This document shows positions 1-7,681 of a stretch of 16,370 bases of DNA, one piece after another. The stretch covers positions 1 through 16,370 of the forward strand of contig CALKBB010000239.1 in the NCBI GenBank assembly GCA_937989795.1, given 5' to 3'. The notes under the pieces were generated by a model, which did no database searches, was not told the DNA's origin, and saw only the letters and a program-made list of their open reading frames with translations. Made by a program: the position numbers and the translations under genes. This stretch comes from an uncultured Collinsella sp. Lineage in GTDB: Bacteria > Actinomycetota > Coriobacteriia > Coriobacteriales > Coriobacteriaceae. Numbering within the stretch: the first letter of the stretch is position 1; every line of letters starts with the position of its first letter.

Positions 1-86
1 ACGCGTGCCGCAAAGGCGCAATCGGCATAGCATCCCCCGCATGTGGTCACCACGGCGAGACCGTCACGCTTCAGAGCAGATGCCAT
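1..86 (-). CDS. Partial unrecognised protein, N-terminal fragment with CGGC motif
   Basis: This is the first 28 codons of a minus-strand reading frame that leaves the window at its left edge. From the ATG at 86 the fragment reads MASALKRDGLAVVTT and then CGGCYADC, so three cysteines lie close together; this could be a metal or redox site, but I do not recognise the family. An AAAGGGG element ends 8 nt before the ATG and is only a moderate ribosome site. The frame stays open upstream, with an ATG at 104 and a TTG at 152. From the TTG the added residues form a hydrophobic stretch (GLGLVAGLLACCVWLM), so a membrane-anchored longer form is possible. That TTG has a GGAGG 4 nt away, inside the focA terminator stem. 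I see no clear promoter before it. The start and even the reality of the gene are uncertain. Confidence 0.35.
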   Translation of the reverse strand, partial: MASALKRDGLAVVTTCGGCYADCAFAAR

Positions 87-150
87 CTCGATTACCCCTT
101 TCATCAGCCAAACACAACAGGCCAAAAGCCCGGCAACGAGCCCCAGACCC

Positions 151-186
151 AAAAAGCCTCCCGCACGGCAACGCCCCGCGGGAGGC
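151..186 (-). terminator. Rho-independent terminator after focA, end of the FHL operon
   Basis: On the minus strand, GCCTCCCGC (186-178) and GCGGGAGGC (164-156) form a perfect 9-bp GC-rich stem with a 13-nt loop, followed at once by five T (155-151). It lies 23 nt past the focA stop codon and has the standard intrinsic terminator form. It is the only strong stem plus T-run I see in the minus-strand series downstream of fdhF, so it most likely ends the whole operon. Confidence 0.88.
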
Positions 187-208
187 CCAACGTCAAACAG
201 ACGGTATC

Positions 209-1048
209 TTACGCCTCGGACTTCTTGGCGTAGATAAACCAGTAGCCGAGCGCGACCAGAACCGCGCCGCCCACGATGTTGCCAAGCGTGGCGGCGGACA
301 GGTTAAACGCAATGCCCGCGGCGTTGAGCGCATCGGCGCCGGCGACCTTGGCACCGTAGCCGCATGCATGCATCACGGCGCCCATGGGCAAAAAGTACAT
401 GTTGGCGACGCAGTGCTCAAAACCGCAGGCCACAAAGGCGGCGATGGGCAGCAGAATGCCCACAACCTTATCGACCACGGTCTTGCCGGCGGTACCGATC
501 CACACGGCCAGGCACACAAAGATATTGCACAGGATGCCGCGGAAGAAGATCGTCACCCAGTCGATCGTCACCTTGCCGGCGGCGACGCTCACCATGGAAT
601 TGGCGACCGCCTCGCCGTTGAGCTTGTAAATGCCGGCCATGTACACCAAAAAGACGATGAACAGGGCACCGACAAAGTTACCGACCCATACGACGACCCA
701 AGCCTTGAGCATCTGGACCAGGGTGATCTTTTTGCTCTTGAGCGCGCAGACCATAAGCGAATTGCCGGTGAACAGCTCAGCGCCGCACACCAGCACCAGC
801 ACCAGGCCCAGGCAAAAGCACAGGCCGCCCACGACGCGCTGGGCGCCCCAGCCCAGCGTGCTATCGCTCAAGAACACGGTAAAGAACAGGCCGCCGAAAG
901 CAATGAACGCACCGGCGAACATTGCCAACAGAAAGGCCTTTGCGACCGGCAGGTTGGCCTTGGTCACGCCGGCGGCCTCGGTCTTGGCCTCGATCGCGGC
1001 GGGCGCCAGGCAATCGGGAGCGGGATATTCTGCCTTGGAATCTGCCAT
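209..1048 (-). CDS. focA: Formate/nitrite transporter family channel FocA
   Basis: Membrane channel of the FNT family (279 aa; E. coli FocA is about 285), expected to be a pentamer moving formate/formic acid across the cytoplasmic membrane. Six hydrophobic segments can be seen. The family hallmarks are present: the loop threonine in ELFTGNSL (Thr94) and the pore histidine in GFEHCVANMYFLPMG (His212), matching Thr91 and His209 of E. coli FocA. I chose the ATG at 1048 because AGGAAAG precedes it at good distance; a TTG at 1081 would add 11 residues but has an SD only 3 nt away. It is the last gene of the operon, 39 nt after hycI, and is followed by a strong terminator. Its position after an FHL gene set supports formate rather than nitrite as substrate. 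Confidence 0.93.
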   Translation of the reverse strand: MADSKAEYPAPDCLAPAAIEAKTEAAGVTKANLPVAKAFLLAMFAGAFIAFGGLFFTVFLSDSTLGWGAQRVVGGLCFCLGLVLVLVCGAELFTGNSLMVCALKSKKITLVQMLKAWVVVWVGNFVGALFIVFLVYMAGIYKLNGEAVANSMVSVAAGKVTIDWVTIFFRGILCNIFVCLAVWIGTAGKTVVDKVVGILLPIAAFVACGFEHCVANMYFLPMGAVMHACGYGAKVAGADALNAAGIAFNLSAATLGNIVGGAVLVALGYWFIYAKKSEA

Positions 1049-1087
1049 GTCAATCACTTCTTTCCTAATCAGCAGGGACAAGCGCTC

Positions 1088-1591
1088 CTATCGCTCTTGC
1101 CCCAAGCGGACAAAGTGGGAAAAGTCGTTGGCGGCCACGGCGTCGTACACGGCGTCGACGGCGTCAAAGACTTCCGGGGACATGGGGTTGTAAAACTCCG
1201 TATCGCCCGGCTGAATCCCTATGAAGACGATATCTTCGCACGATTGCTCAATCTCTTCGATCAGAATCGACAAAGGGAGCGAATGCGTGGTGAACATCGA
1301 CTTGCGGGCCACATCGTGCTTGTCGAGCAAGCGGATGGACCCGACGGGCAGCGCCATGTCGGCAGCATCGACCAAGACCAGGCGAGGCGGACGCTCGCGC
1401 TTGACCTCGATGATGTCATCCTCGGGCGTTTGGCCGCCGTCGATGGTGTACCAACCGGCGATGGGCGCGTCCTCCATCTTTTTTGAGAGCACGGGGCCGG
1501 CGGCATCGTCGGCACGCAGCACGCTTCCCGCCGTGAGCACGATACCCGCAAACGGGGCGCCGTTCACACGACCATCCACAACGCGACCCAT
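1088..1591 (-). CDS. hycI: Hydrogenase maturation protease HycI
   Basis: Nickel-dependent endopeptidase (peptidase family M52; 167 aa against about 156 in E. coli HycI) that removes the C-terminal tail of the hydrogenase large subunit after NiFe centre assembly. Similarity to HycI runs the whole length: IVLTAGSVLRADDAAGP near the start with the first metal-ligand Asp at about 28, IDGGQTPEDDI at 50-60, VDAADM with the second Asp at about 75, and TTHSLPL with His103. These match Asp16, Asp62 and His90 of E. coli HycI. The usual GN of the G-N-x-L motif is GS here. The ATG overlaps the hycH stop by one base (TAATG), which indicates translational coupling, with GAAGG upstream. The N-terminus is about 11 residues longer than in E. 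coli. Its substrate should be HyfG of the same operon. Confidence 0.94.
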   Translation of the reverse strand: MGRVVDGRVNGAPFAGIVLTAGSVLRADDAAGPVLSKKMEDAPIAGWYTIDGGQTPEDDIIEVKRERPPRLVLVDAADMALPVGSIRLLDKHDVARKSMFTTHSLPLSILIEEIEQSCEDIVFIGIQPGDTEFYNPMSPEVFDAVDAVYDAVAANDFSHFVRLGQER

Positions 1592-2172
1592 TACTGCAAC
1601 CTTCCCGTCAGATACACGCCCGACACATCGCGCACGCGCTCGACCAGATCGCGAAACTTCATTAAGAACGCGACCTGCTGGGCATGCAGGCCAAAGTCGT
1701 TATCGAACACCGAGATGCCGGCCTTGGCCGAGCCGCGAAAACCGCGCTCGTCGAGCAGCGTGTCGCAGGCCTCGAGCAGCGACGGCACCGATGCCTTGTC
1801 AAGCTGGCACTCGCCAAAAGAGCGGATGGCCTCGAACTTGGTCTTGGCCTCCCCCTCCGGCAGCGCGTCGATAAGCGTATAGAACACGTTCACCGGCACC
1901 GACAGGCGCGGCTCAAAGCAGTCGAGCACGCCGGTGTGGTGGCCCACGGCGAGCGTGTAGTACAGCACGTCGCAGGCCTCCTGGGGAACGTCTTCCTCGG
2001 TCTCCACAAACTTACGCGTGAGCTCGTAAAAGACCACCTGGTCGGGCGCATGGTCCAGGCAGGGGTCGGCGACGCCCTCGGCAGCCTCGTCGCTTGCGCG
2101 CGAGGCATCGCCAAAGGAGCCGCCGAGCATACCGGGACCCGCAAAGTAACCAGAGCGGTCCGTGAGCTCCAT
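1591..2172 (-). CDS. hycH: Formate hydrogenlyase maturation protein HycH/HyfJ family
   Basis: HycH-family accessory protein (193 aa; E. coli HycH/HyfJ about 136) needed for large-subunit maturation in FHL systems; its exact role is not settled. The family core starts near residue 45 with VVFYELTRKFVETEEDVP, followed by EACDVLYYTLAVGHH and TGVLDCFE, closely following E. coli HycH. Residues 1-44 (Gly/Asp/Ala-rich, with GPGMLGGSFGDASRASDE) have no counterpart in the E. coli protein. The ATG at 2172 directly abuts the hyfI TAG stop and has GGAGG 7 nt upstream, so the longer start is well supported. It is cytoplasmic with no membrane segments. It sits between the small subunit gene and hycI, which agrees with a maturation role. 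Confidence 0.9.
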   Translation of the reverse strand: MELTDRSGYFAGPGMLGGSFGDASRASDEAAEGVADPCLDHAPDQVVFYELTRKFVETEEDVPQEACDVLYYTLAVGHHTGVLDCFEPRLSVPVNVFYTLIDALPEGEAKTKFEAIRSFGECQLDKASVPSLLEACDTLLDERGFRGSAKAGISVFDNDFGLHAQQVAFLMKFRDLVERVRDVSGVYLTGRLQ

Positions 2173-2955
2173 CTAGCGACCTCCGGCCAGCACAAGATCC
2201 TGCAGCGCCGAGTAGACCTCAACGCGGCGCGGATCGTCCTGCTTGTCGATGAGCAGCGCCATGGCACCGCGGATATCGCCCTTGGGCGCACCCTCGAGCG
2301 TATCCATAAACTCATTGGCAAGGTCGCGGCCGTAACGGTAGCCGCTCATGGCGCGAGCCTCGCGCTCAATGGCAACGCGCAGCTTGTACGGCACGCCGGG
2401 GTGCAGGATATCGGCCTGCTCGCCGGCGGCCTCCACCGTGGTCTCGGCATGGAGCTTTTGGTCCAGCAGACCGAGCGCCATAGCAAAGCCGTAGATGGTC
2501 TGCGCGGGGCTGGGCGGGCAGCCGGGGATATAGACATCGACCGGCAGAATCTTGTCCGTGCCGCCCCAGACGCAGTAGTTGTCGTAGAAGATGCCGCCGG
2601 TGCAGCCGCACGCGCCATAGGACACCACGATCTTGGGATCGGGTGCGGCCTCAAACGCGCGCAGGGCCGGCATGCGCATGGCACGCGTCACGGCGCCGGT
2701 GTACAGCAGCACATCGGCGTGACGGGGCGAGGGCACGACCTTGATACCAAAGCGCTCGACGTCGAAGACGGGCGTGATGGAACCGAAGATCTCGATCTCG
2801 CAGCCGTTGCAGCCGCCGCAGTCGACACGGTAGACGTACACCGAGCGCTTGATCTTCTTAAGAAGGGTCGCCTTGGCCTTCTCGATGCTCTCGTCGAGCT
2901 CGATCTTGGTCGGGCGGTACTGAAGCCGCTCGGGCAAAAGCGTGGGTTCGGCCAT
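2173..2955 (-). CDS. hyfI: Hydrogenase small subunit HyfI/HycG (NuoB-like)
   Basis: Small, electron-relay subunit of a group 4 [NiFe]-hydrogenase, homologous to complex I NuoB; 260 aa (E. coli HycG 255). It holds the proximal 4Fe-4S cluster that passes electrons to the NiFe site in HyfG. The cysteine motifs are CGGCNGCE (Cys46, 49, 52), GACGCTGGIF (Cys116, 118) and PGCPP (Cys146). There is no Tat signal or membrane helix, as expected for a cytoplasm-facing group 4 enzyme. The ATG at 2955 lies two bases past the hyfH stop, with GGAGG at good spacing. The C-terminal third (from about residue 165) is more variable and basic/acidic, as in HycG. The name follows the E. coli hyf operon; hycG would be equally valid. 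Confidence 0.95.
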   Translation of the reverse strand: MAEPTLLPERLQYRPTKIELDESIEKAKATLLKKIKRSVYVYRVDCGGCNGCEIEIFGSITPVFDVERFGIKVVPSPRHADVLLYTGAVTRAMRMPALRAFEAAPDPKIVVSYGACGCTGGIFYDNYCVWGGTDKILPVDVYIPGCPPSPAQTIYGFAMALGLLDQKLHAETTVEAAGEQADILHPGVPYKLRVAIEREARAMSGYRYGRDLANEFMDTLEGAPKGDIRGAMALLIDKQDDPRRVEVYSALQDLVLAGGR

Positions 2956-2957
2956 GG

Positions 2958-3674
2958 TTACTCCTCCTTCGTATCAAAATCCATGATGATGCCCTCGACC
3001 GGTGCAGGTCCAGCGGGAATCTCGGGCGCGTCGGGGTTGAGGTCGCGGTCGACGTACTCCGGGTTCACGCCGTGGCCGCCCAGATACTCCATGCCGGGGC
3101 CCTGGGGCTCACCGGACGCAAGCGTCTCGTTGGCAGCCATGCCGCGCGCGTTGCCGGTCTTTACGGCCGAGGCGGCGCGCAGGGCGTCGAGCTCGCGCTT
3201 GCACTCCTGGCACATACCGACGGTACGGGCGGCCTGCTCGGCCTCCATGCCGCCGGCCTTTTGCAGCAGGCGCTTGGCGTAGTCGATCTCCTTATGCGGG
3301 GCAAACGGCTTGCCGCAGCGCGAGCAGTGCTCGAGCGTGTAGACGCTCTTGCTGGTGAGGTCGTCCTTGCTCATGACGGCCAGCTCAAACTCCTCGGTGA
3401 GCTTGATGGCCTCCATGGGGCAGGCTTCCTCGCAGCGGCCGCAGAAGATGCAGCGACCGTAGTCGATCGACCAGGTGATGGTATCGGCCGCAAGGTCGGT
3501 GTCCATGCGAATGGCATCGGCCGGGCATGCCACGCCGCAGGCACCGCAGGCGATGCAGAGCTCGGCGTTGTGCTCGGGCTTGCCGCGCATGTCCTTGTTG
3601 GTGGGAAACGGCGCAAACGGGTACTTGACCGTCGCGTCGCCGGCCTTGGCGTTAACCTTCCAAAGCTTCAACAT
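2958..3674 (-). CDS. hyfH: Formate hydrogenlyase iron-sulfur subunit HyfH/HycF (NuoI-like)
   Basis: Bridging 2x4Fe-4S protein of the hydrogenase arm, similar to complex I NuoI. It relays electrons from the ferredoxin-like subunit to HyfI. The two clusters are CIACGACGVACP (Cys40, 43, 46, 50) and CIFCGRCEEACP (Cys75, 78, 81, 85). A further Cys quartet, CSRCGKPFAPHKEIDYA (117, 120) and CQECKR (155, 158), matches the C-terminal Cys pairs of E. coli HycF and may bind a metal. The protein is 238 aa against about 180 in E. coli because of a C-terminal tail of about 75 residues rich in Gly, Pro, Asp and Glu. The start is the ATG at 3674, one base after the hyfG TAA, with AGGAGG upstream. A longer frame reaching 3797 overlaps hyfG and is not the true start. 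Confidence 0.94.
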   Translation of the reverse strand: MLKLWKVNAKAGDATVKYPFAPFPTNKDMRGKPEHNAELCIACGACGVACPADAIRMDTDLAADTITWSIDYGRCIFCGRCEEACPMEAIKLTEEFELAVMSKDDLTSKSVYTLEHCSRCGKPFAPHKEIDYAKRLLQKAGGMEAEQAARTVGMCQECKRELDALRAASAVKTGNARGMAANETLASGEPQGPGMEYLGGHGVNPEYVDRDLNPDAPEIPAGPAPVEGIIMDFDTKEE

Positions 3675-3675
3675 A

Positions 3676-5448
3676 TTAGAGCGCCTCCTCATCGAGCGGA
3701 GCGGCCATGGTGCCCTCGCCCGCAAGCGGCGACTTGTCGCGCCAGACGTTCTCGAACTGCTCCTTGTCGAGCACGTGGTCGCGCTTGGCGGCGACATCGG
3801 TCACCGTCACGCGGTCGGTGCAGGAGTAGCACGGGTCGAGCGAGCCGACGATCAGCGCCGCGTCGCCCACGGTGTTGCCGCGGAACATGTAGCGCAGGAC
3901 CGGCCAGTTGCTGTACGTAGCTGCCTTGGCGCGCCAGCGGTAGCACTTCTGGTTATTGCCGAGCATGGCCCAGTGCACGTCCTCGCCGCGCGGCGCCTCG
4001 GTGGCGCCGATGGCGTACTTGTGCGGGGTGTACTCCCAATCCGTGGTGAGGATGGGGCCCGACGGGCAGTTCTCGAGCATGGTCTCGATCATGTCGATCG
4101 AATCGTAGACCTCCTGGATGCGAACGGCGGTACGGCCGAAGGCATCGCAGGTGTCGGTCGTGGCAGCATGCATCTTCTGAACATCCGGATCGGCGTAGCC
4201 GTCGAAGGGATGGTCAAAACGCACGTCGCGGGCATAGCCCGAGCCACGCATGAGCGGACCGACCGGCGAGAAGTCACGTGCGATCTTGCGGTCCAAGATG
4301 CCGATGCCACTCGTACGCTCAATAAAGTTGGGCGTGGAGAGCAAGACGTCGACGAGCTCCTGAACCTCGGAGCGCAGCTGGTGGATGGTCGTGAGCGTGG
4401 AAAGCTTCTGCTCAGCCAAAATGTCGCGACGCACGCCGCCGATCACGTTGAGGCCGTAGGTCTTGCGGTGACCGGAGAGCTTCTCGGCCAGGTCCATGGA
4501 CTTCTCGCGGACGCGGAAGAACTGCTGGAAGCCGGAGTCGAAGCCCGTGTAGTGCGACGCCAGGCCAATGTTGAGCAGATGCGAGTGCAGGCGCTCGACC
4601 TCGAGCATGATGGCGCGGATGTACTGGGCGCGCGGCGGGACATGAATGCCCTGGGCGCGCTCGACGGCCTCGGCATAGGCCACCGAGTGGGCGCAGCCGC
4701 AGATGCCGCAGATGCGGTCGGCGAGGAACGTCACGGCGTCATAGTTCAGGCGCGTCTCGGCGACCTTCTCCATGCCGCGGTGCACGTAGAACAGACGGTA
4801 GTCGGCGTCGACGATCGTCTCGCCCTCAACGAACAGGCGGAAGTGGCCGGGCTCGTCGGAGGTAATGTGCAACGGGCCCATGGGGACGAGCGTCGTCTCC
4901 TTGCCCTTGGTATCGGCCAAGAACTCGTAGTTTTCCATGTCACTCGCGGGAGCGGGACGGAAGCGGTAGTCCATGGAGTCCTTGCGCAGCGGGTACAGGC
5001 CGCTGGGCCAATCGTCGGGCAGCACCAGGCGACGACGATCGGGCAGACCCTCGGGAATCAAGCCGAACATGTCGCGCAGCTCGCGCTCGCCCCACACGCA
5101 GGCGGGGACGAACGGCGTCACGGACGGGAACGTCATCTTGGCGGGGGCGACCTCGGCACGCACGGTAACCCAGCCGGGGTCCTCCCCCTCCATGGAGATG
5201 ACGTAGTACACGGCGTAGCGGCCGCACAGGCTGCGCTCATCGTTGCCGATGATCACGGGAATCCAGCCGTAGCGCTCGTAATACAGGTAGTGGACGGCCT
5301 CGGGCAGCTTGTCCTGCTTGACGGTGATCGTCAGCTGGTCCTCGCACTGCCACTCGACCTTCTCGATGCAGCCCGGAACGGCGCGGCGCAGGGCCTCGAC
5401 ATGGCTCTCGCAGCGACGGGCGTACACCTTGTTCTCAGTTTCAATCAT
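3676..5448 (-). CDS. hyfG: [NiFe]-hydrogenase large subunit HyfG/HycE (NuoC-NuoD fusion)
   Basis: Catalytic subunit that reduces protons to H2 in the FHL complex; 590 aa (E. coli HycE 569). Residues 1 to about 165 are a NuoC-like domain (CVWGERELRDMFGL, LPDDWPSGLYPLRKD); the rest is NuoD-like. The NiFe ligands are RICGICGCAHS (Cys247, Cys250) and DPCYSCTDR (Cys540, Cys543); the fourth motif carries Cys, not Sec. After Arg546 a 44-residue tail follows (E. coli HycE loses 32 residues after its equivalent Arg), the predicted target of HycI. The precursor form therefore needs nickel insertion by Hyp proteins, which are not in this window. The ATG at 5448 follows the hyfF stop by three bases, with GGTGGAG upstream. 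It is cytoplasmic, bound to the membrane arm. Confidence 0.96.
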   Translation of the reverse strand: MIETENKVYARRCESHVEALRRAVPGCIEKVEWQCEDQLTITVKQDKLPEAVHYLYYERYGWIPVIIGNDERSLCGRYAVYYVISMEGEDPGWVTVRAEVAPAKMTFPSVTPFVPACVWGERELRDMFGLIPEGLPDRRRLVLPDDWPSGLYPLRKDSMDYRFRPAPASDMENYEFLADTKGKETTLVPMGPLHITSDEPGHFRLFVEGETIVDADYRLFYVHRGMEKVAETRLNYDAVTFLADRICGICGCAHSVAYAEAVERAQGIHVPPRAQYIRAIMLEVERLHSHLLNIGLASHYTGFDSGFQQFFRVREKSMDLAEKLSGHRKTYGLNVIGGVRRDILAEQKLSTLTTIHQLRSEVQELVDVLLSTPNFIERTSGIGILDRKIARDFSPVGPLMRGSGYARDVRFDHPFDGYADPDVQKMHAATTDTCDAFGRTAVRIQEVYDSIDMIETMLENCPSGPILTTDWEYTPHKYAIGATEAPRGEDVHWAMLGNNQKCYRWRAKAATYSNWPVLRYMFRGNTVGDAALIVGSLDPCYSCTDRVTVTDVAAKRDHVLDKEQFENVWRDKSPLAGEGTMAAPLDEEAL

Positions 5449-5451
5449 TCG

Positions 5452-7011
5452 TTACTCCACCTCGCTCTGAGCGGTCTCGGTACCGAACACAGCGCGGTAC
5501 ATCGGCGTCGCGTGAAGCTCCTCGGTGCTCTGCTCGAGCACGATGCCGGTCGCGGTCTCCACACCGTGCACGAGAGGCAGCGGGGTGGCGATGCCAAACC
5601 ACAAGATCATGACAGCCAGGATGATTTCGGGGATAAGCATGAGCGCCGGGGCCTCATGCTTGCCCATGCCCTGGGGCGCATGGCCGAATACCGACTTGAG
5701 TGCGATACGGGTGAGCGCGGAGATGGCCACGGTAAGACCGAGGGCGACCACGACGACCAGCCACATGGGACCAGCGGTAACACCGGCGACAAAAGTCAGG
5801 AACTCGGAGATAAACATACCAAAGGGCGGGAAGGCACCAAGACCGAGCAGCGCCAGGACGGCGAGCGCGGCGGTTGCGGGGGCAACCTCGACGACGCCCT
5901 GGATCTTGGCCAGGCTACGCGTGCCAAAAGCGTGCTGGATGTTGCCGGACACGCAGAAGGCAAGCGTCTTGGTAAAGCCGTGGAACACGCAGTGCAGCAG
6001 GGCCGCGGCGATACCCAGCGGGCCACCGATACCCAGGCACAGGGCAATAACGCCCACGTTCTCCACAGACGAGTACGCAAAGCGGCGCTTGAGGTCGTCC
6101 TGGCGAAACATCGAAAGTGCCGCCACCAAAATGGACAGCGTGCCGACGATCAACAGCAAAAGTTGCGGATACTCGGCGCCCACGGCTTGAATAGTAAAGC
6201 CGTAGAAGCGCATGATCACAAGCATGGCGCACTTAAGCAGCACGCCCGAAAGCAGGGCCGAGACAGGGCTCGGGGCCTGGGAGTGGGCATCGGGCAGCCA
6301 AGTGTGCATGGGGAACAGGCCGGCCTTGGTGCCAAAGCCGATCACGATAAACGCAAAGGCGAGGCGCATGAGCGTCGGGTCGAACTGGTCGGCATACGGC
6401 AGCACGCACGACAGGAATGCGGCCTCGTGGGCGTTGGGAATCACGTCGGCGGCGTTGGCGTAGATCAGCAGCGTACCGAACAGGCCGAAGGCCACGCCGG
6501 CGGTGCAGACCATCGCATACTTCCAAGAAGCCTCGAGGGCCGTCTTGTTCTTGTAGATACCCACGAGGAACACGGTGGAAAGCGTGGTTGCCTCCACGGC
6601 GGCCCACGTGAGGATCATGTTGTTGGACAGGCACGCGAGCAGCATGGTGAACACAAACAGGCTAAACAGCGCAAAATACTGCTTGGCGCGCTCGGCGGGC
6701 ATGGAGCCCTCCTCGATATCGGCCTTTACATAGGACAGCGAGAACAGCCCAGTAAGAAAACCGATAAAGCCGATGAGCAGCACAAAGATGGCGCCCAACG
6801 AATCGAGGTGGAACCACAGGCCAAGAGCGCTCGCGGTGTCGCCGCTCATAAGGACGTCACCGGCCGTCACAATCGACAGCACCAGGACGGCTGCGACGGA
6901 GACCAGGTTGAGACCGGCAAACACGTTATAGGACGTGTTCTTGGGCAAAAACGCCATGACCAGCGAGAACACCAAAGGAGTCGCGAGCAGGGCGAGAATC
7001 AACGTTTCCAT
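5452..7011 (-). CDS. hyfF: Hydrogenase-4 membrane subunit HyfF (antiporter-like)
   Basis: Polytopic proton-translocating-type subunit related to NuoL/M/N and Mrp antiporters; 519 aa (E. coli HyfF about 526), with around 14 hydrophobic segments. The conserved ionisable residues of the family are present: Glu140 in TWAAVEATTLSTVFLVG and Lys229 in GFGTKAGLFPMHTWLPDAH, plus Lys260 in LLSGVLLKC. These residues form the half-channel in complex I antiporter-like subunits. The start ATG at 7011 is three bases past the hyfE stop, with GAGGGGG upstream. HyfF is present in FHL-2/hydrogenase-4 and absent from FHL-1 (Hyc), so it marks this locus as Hyf type. Confidence 0.94.
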   Translation of the reverse strand: METLILALLATPLVFSLVMAFLPKNTSYNVFAGLNLVSVAAVLVLSIVTAGDVLMSGDTASALGLWFHLDSLGAIFVLLIGFIGFLTGLFSLSYVKADIEEGSMPAERAKQYFALFSLFVFTMLLACLSNNMILTWAAVEATTLSTVFLVGIYKNKTALEASWKYAMVCTAGVAFGLFGTLLIYANAADVIPNAHEAAFLSCVLPYADQFDPTLMRLAFAFIVIGFGTKAGLFPMHTWLPDAHSQAPSPVSALLSGVLLKCAMLVIMRFYGFTIQAVGAEYPQLLLLIVGTLSILVAALSMFRQDDLKRRFAYSSVENVGVIALCLGIGGPLGIAAALLHCVFHGFTKTLAFCVSGNIQHAFGTRSLAKIQGVVEVAPATAALAVLALLGLGAFPPFGMFISEFLTFVAGVTAGPMWLVVVVALGLTVAISALTRIALKSVFGHAPQGMGKHEAPALMLIPEIILAVMILWFGIATPLPLVHGVETATGIVLEQSTEELHATPMYRAVFGTETAQSEVE

Positions 7012-7014
7012 GGA

Positions 7015-7668
7015 CTACCCCCTCAGCTCGGACAGGTCGCGCGCATCGAGCGAGTGGGAGTCGTCCCAAATGCGACGCACGACGATGGACATGATGATGA
7101 CGGCAAAGATGGCGTCGGTGGCGATACCGATCTCGATGATCTCGGGAGCGGTGGGGGCCAAAAGCGCGAGCGTCACATGGCTGCCGTTTTCCATAAGGCA
7201 GTATCCAAAGATCTGCTTCATGATGTTGCGCTGCGAAATGATGCAGGTGAGGCCCACAAAGAAGTGAGCGAAGCTAATGGCGAGCGCAGGCGTTGCGACC
7301 TCGGCCGTGGGAAGGCTGATCTGCGTCACGACGGCAAAGCAAATCGCGACCTCCACGGCGATGATGCAAATGGCCCACGCGGGCTTAAGGCCGGCCTTGA
7401 GCGATGCATCGCTCGGCTCGCCCATCTTCTTGTGCGCACGGTTGAGGATATAGGGAACCAGGACGACCTTGGTAATAAAGGCGGATCCGGCCCACATAAG
7501 CAGCTCCTGCGCACCGGTGGTGACACCGAGCGTGGCGAGCAGCCCCACGAGCACCAGCGACTGCACCGCATACCAGTGGATGGAATGTTTGATGTTCTTG
7601 GAGACAACCACCATGGTGGACGTGACGATCAGAAGGCCGCCAAGGATGTTGACGATCGAATAACCCAT
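7015..7668 (-). CDS. hyfE: Hydrogenase-4 membrane subunit HyfE (NuoK-like)
   Basis: Small polytopic membrane protein, 217 aa (E. coli HyfE 216), with about six or seven hydrophobic helices. It resembles NuoK in part and helps connect the quinone-like/HyfC end to the antiporter-like subunits. The regions ILGGLLIVTSTMVVV, KVVLVPYILNRAHKKMG and ISFAHFFVGLTCIISQRN, followed by QIFGYCLMENG, are characteristic of HyfE. The last of these carries a membrane-embedded Glu like the NuoK glutamates. AGGAGG precedes the ATG at 7668 by nine bases. It sits between hyfD and hyfF exactly as in E. coli hyf. Confidence 0.92.
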   Translation of the reverse strand: MGYSIVNILGGLLIVTSTMVVVSKNIKHSIHWYAVQSLVLVGLLATLGVTTGAQELLMWAGSAFITKVVLVPYILNRAHKKMGEPSDASLKAGLKPAWAICIIAVEVAICFAVVTQISLPTAEVATPALAISFAHFFVGLTCIISQRNIMKQIFGYCLMENGSHVTLALLAPTAPEIIEIGIATDAIFAVIIMSIVVRRIWDDSHSLDARDLSELRG

Positions 7669-7681
7669 GTCGTTCCACCTC

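Noticed and set aside
5..1486. 493-codon plus-strand open frame opposite focA and hycI
   Set aside because: It has the same low-information composition and lies opposite genes with clear family motifs.
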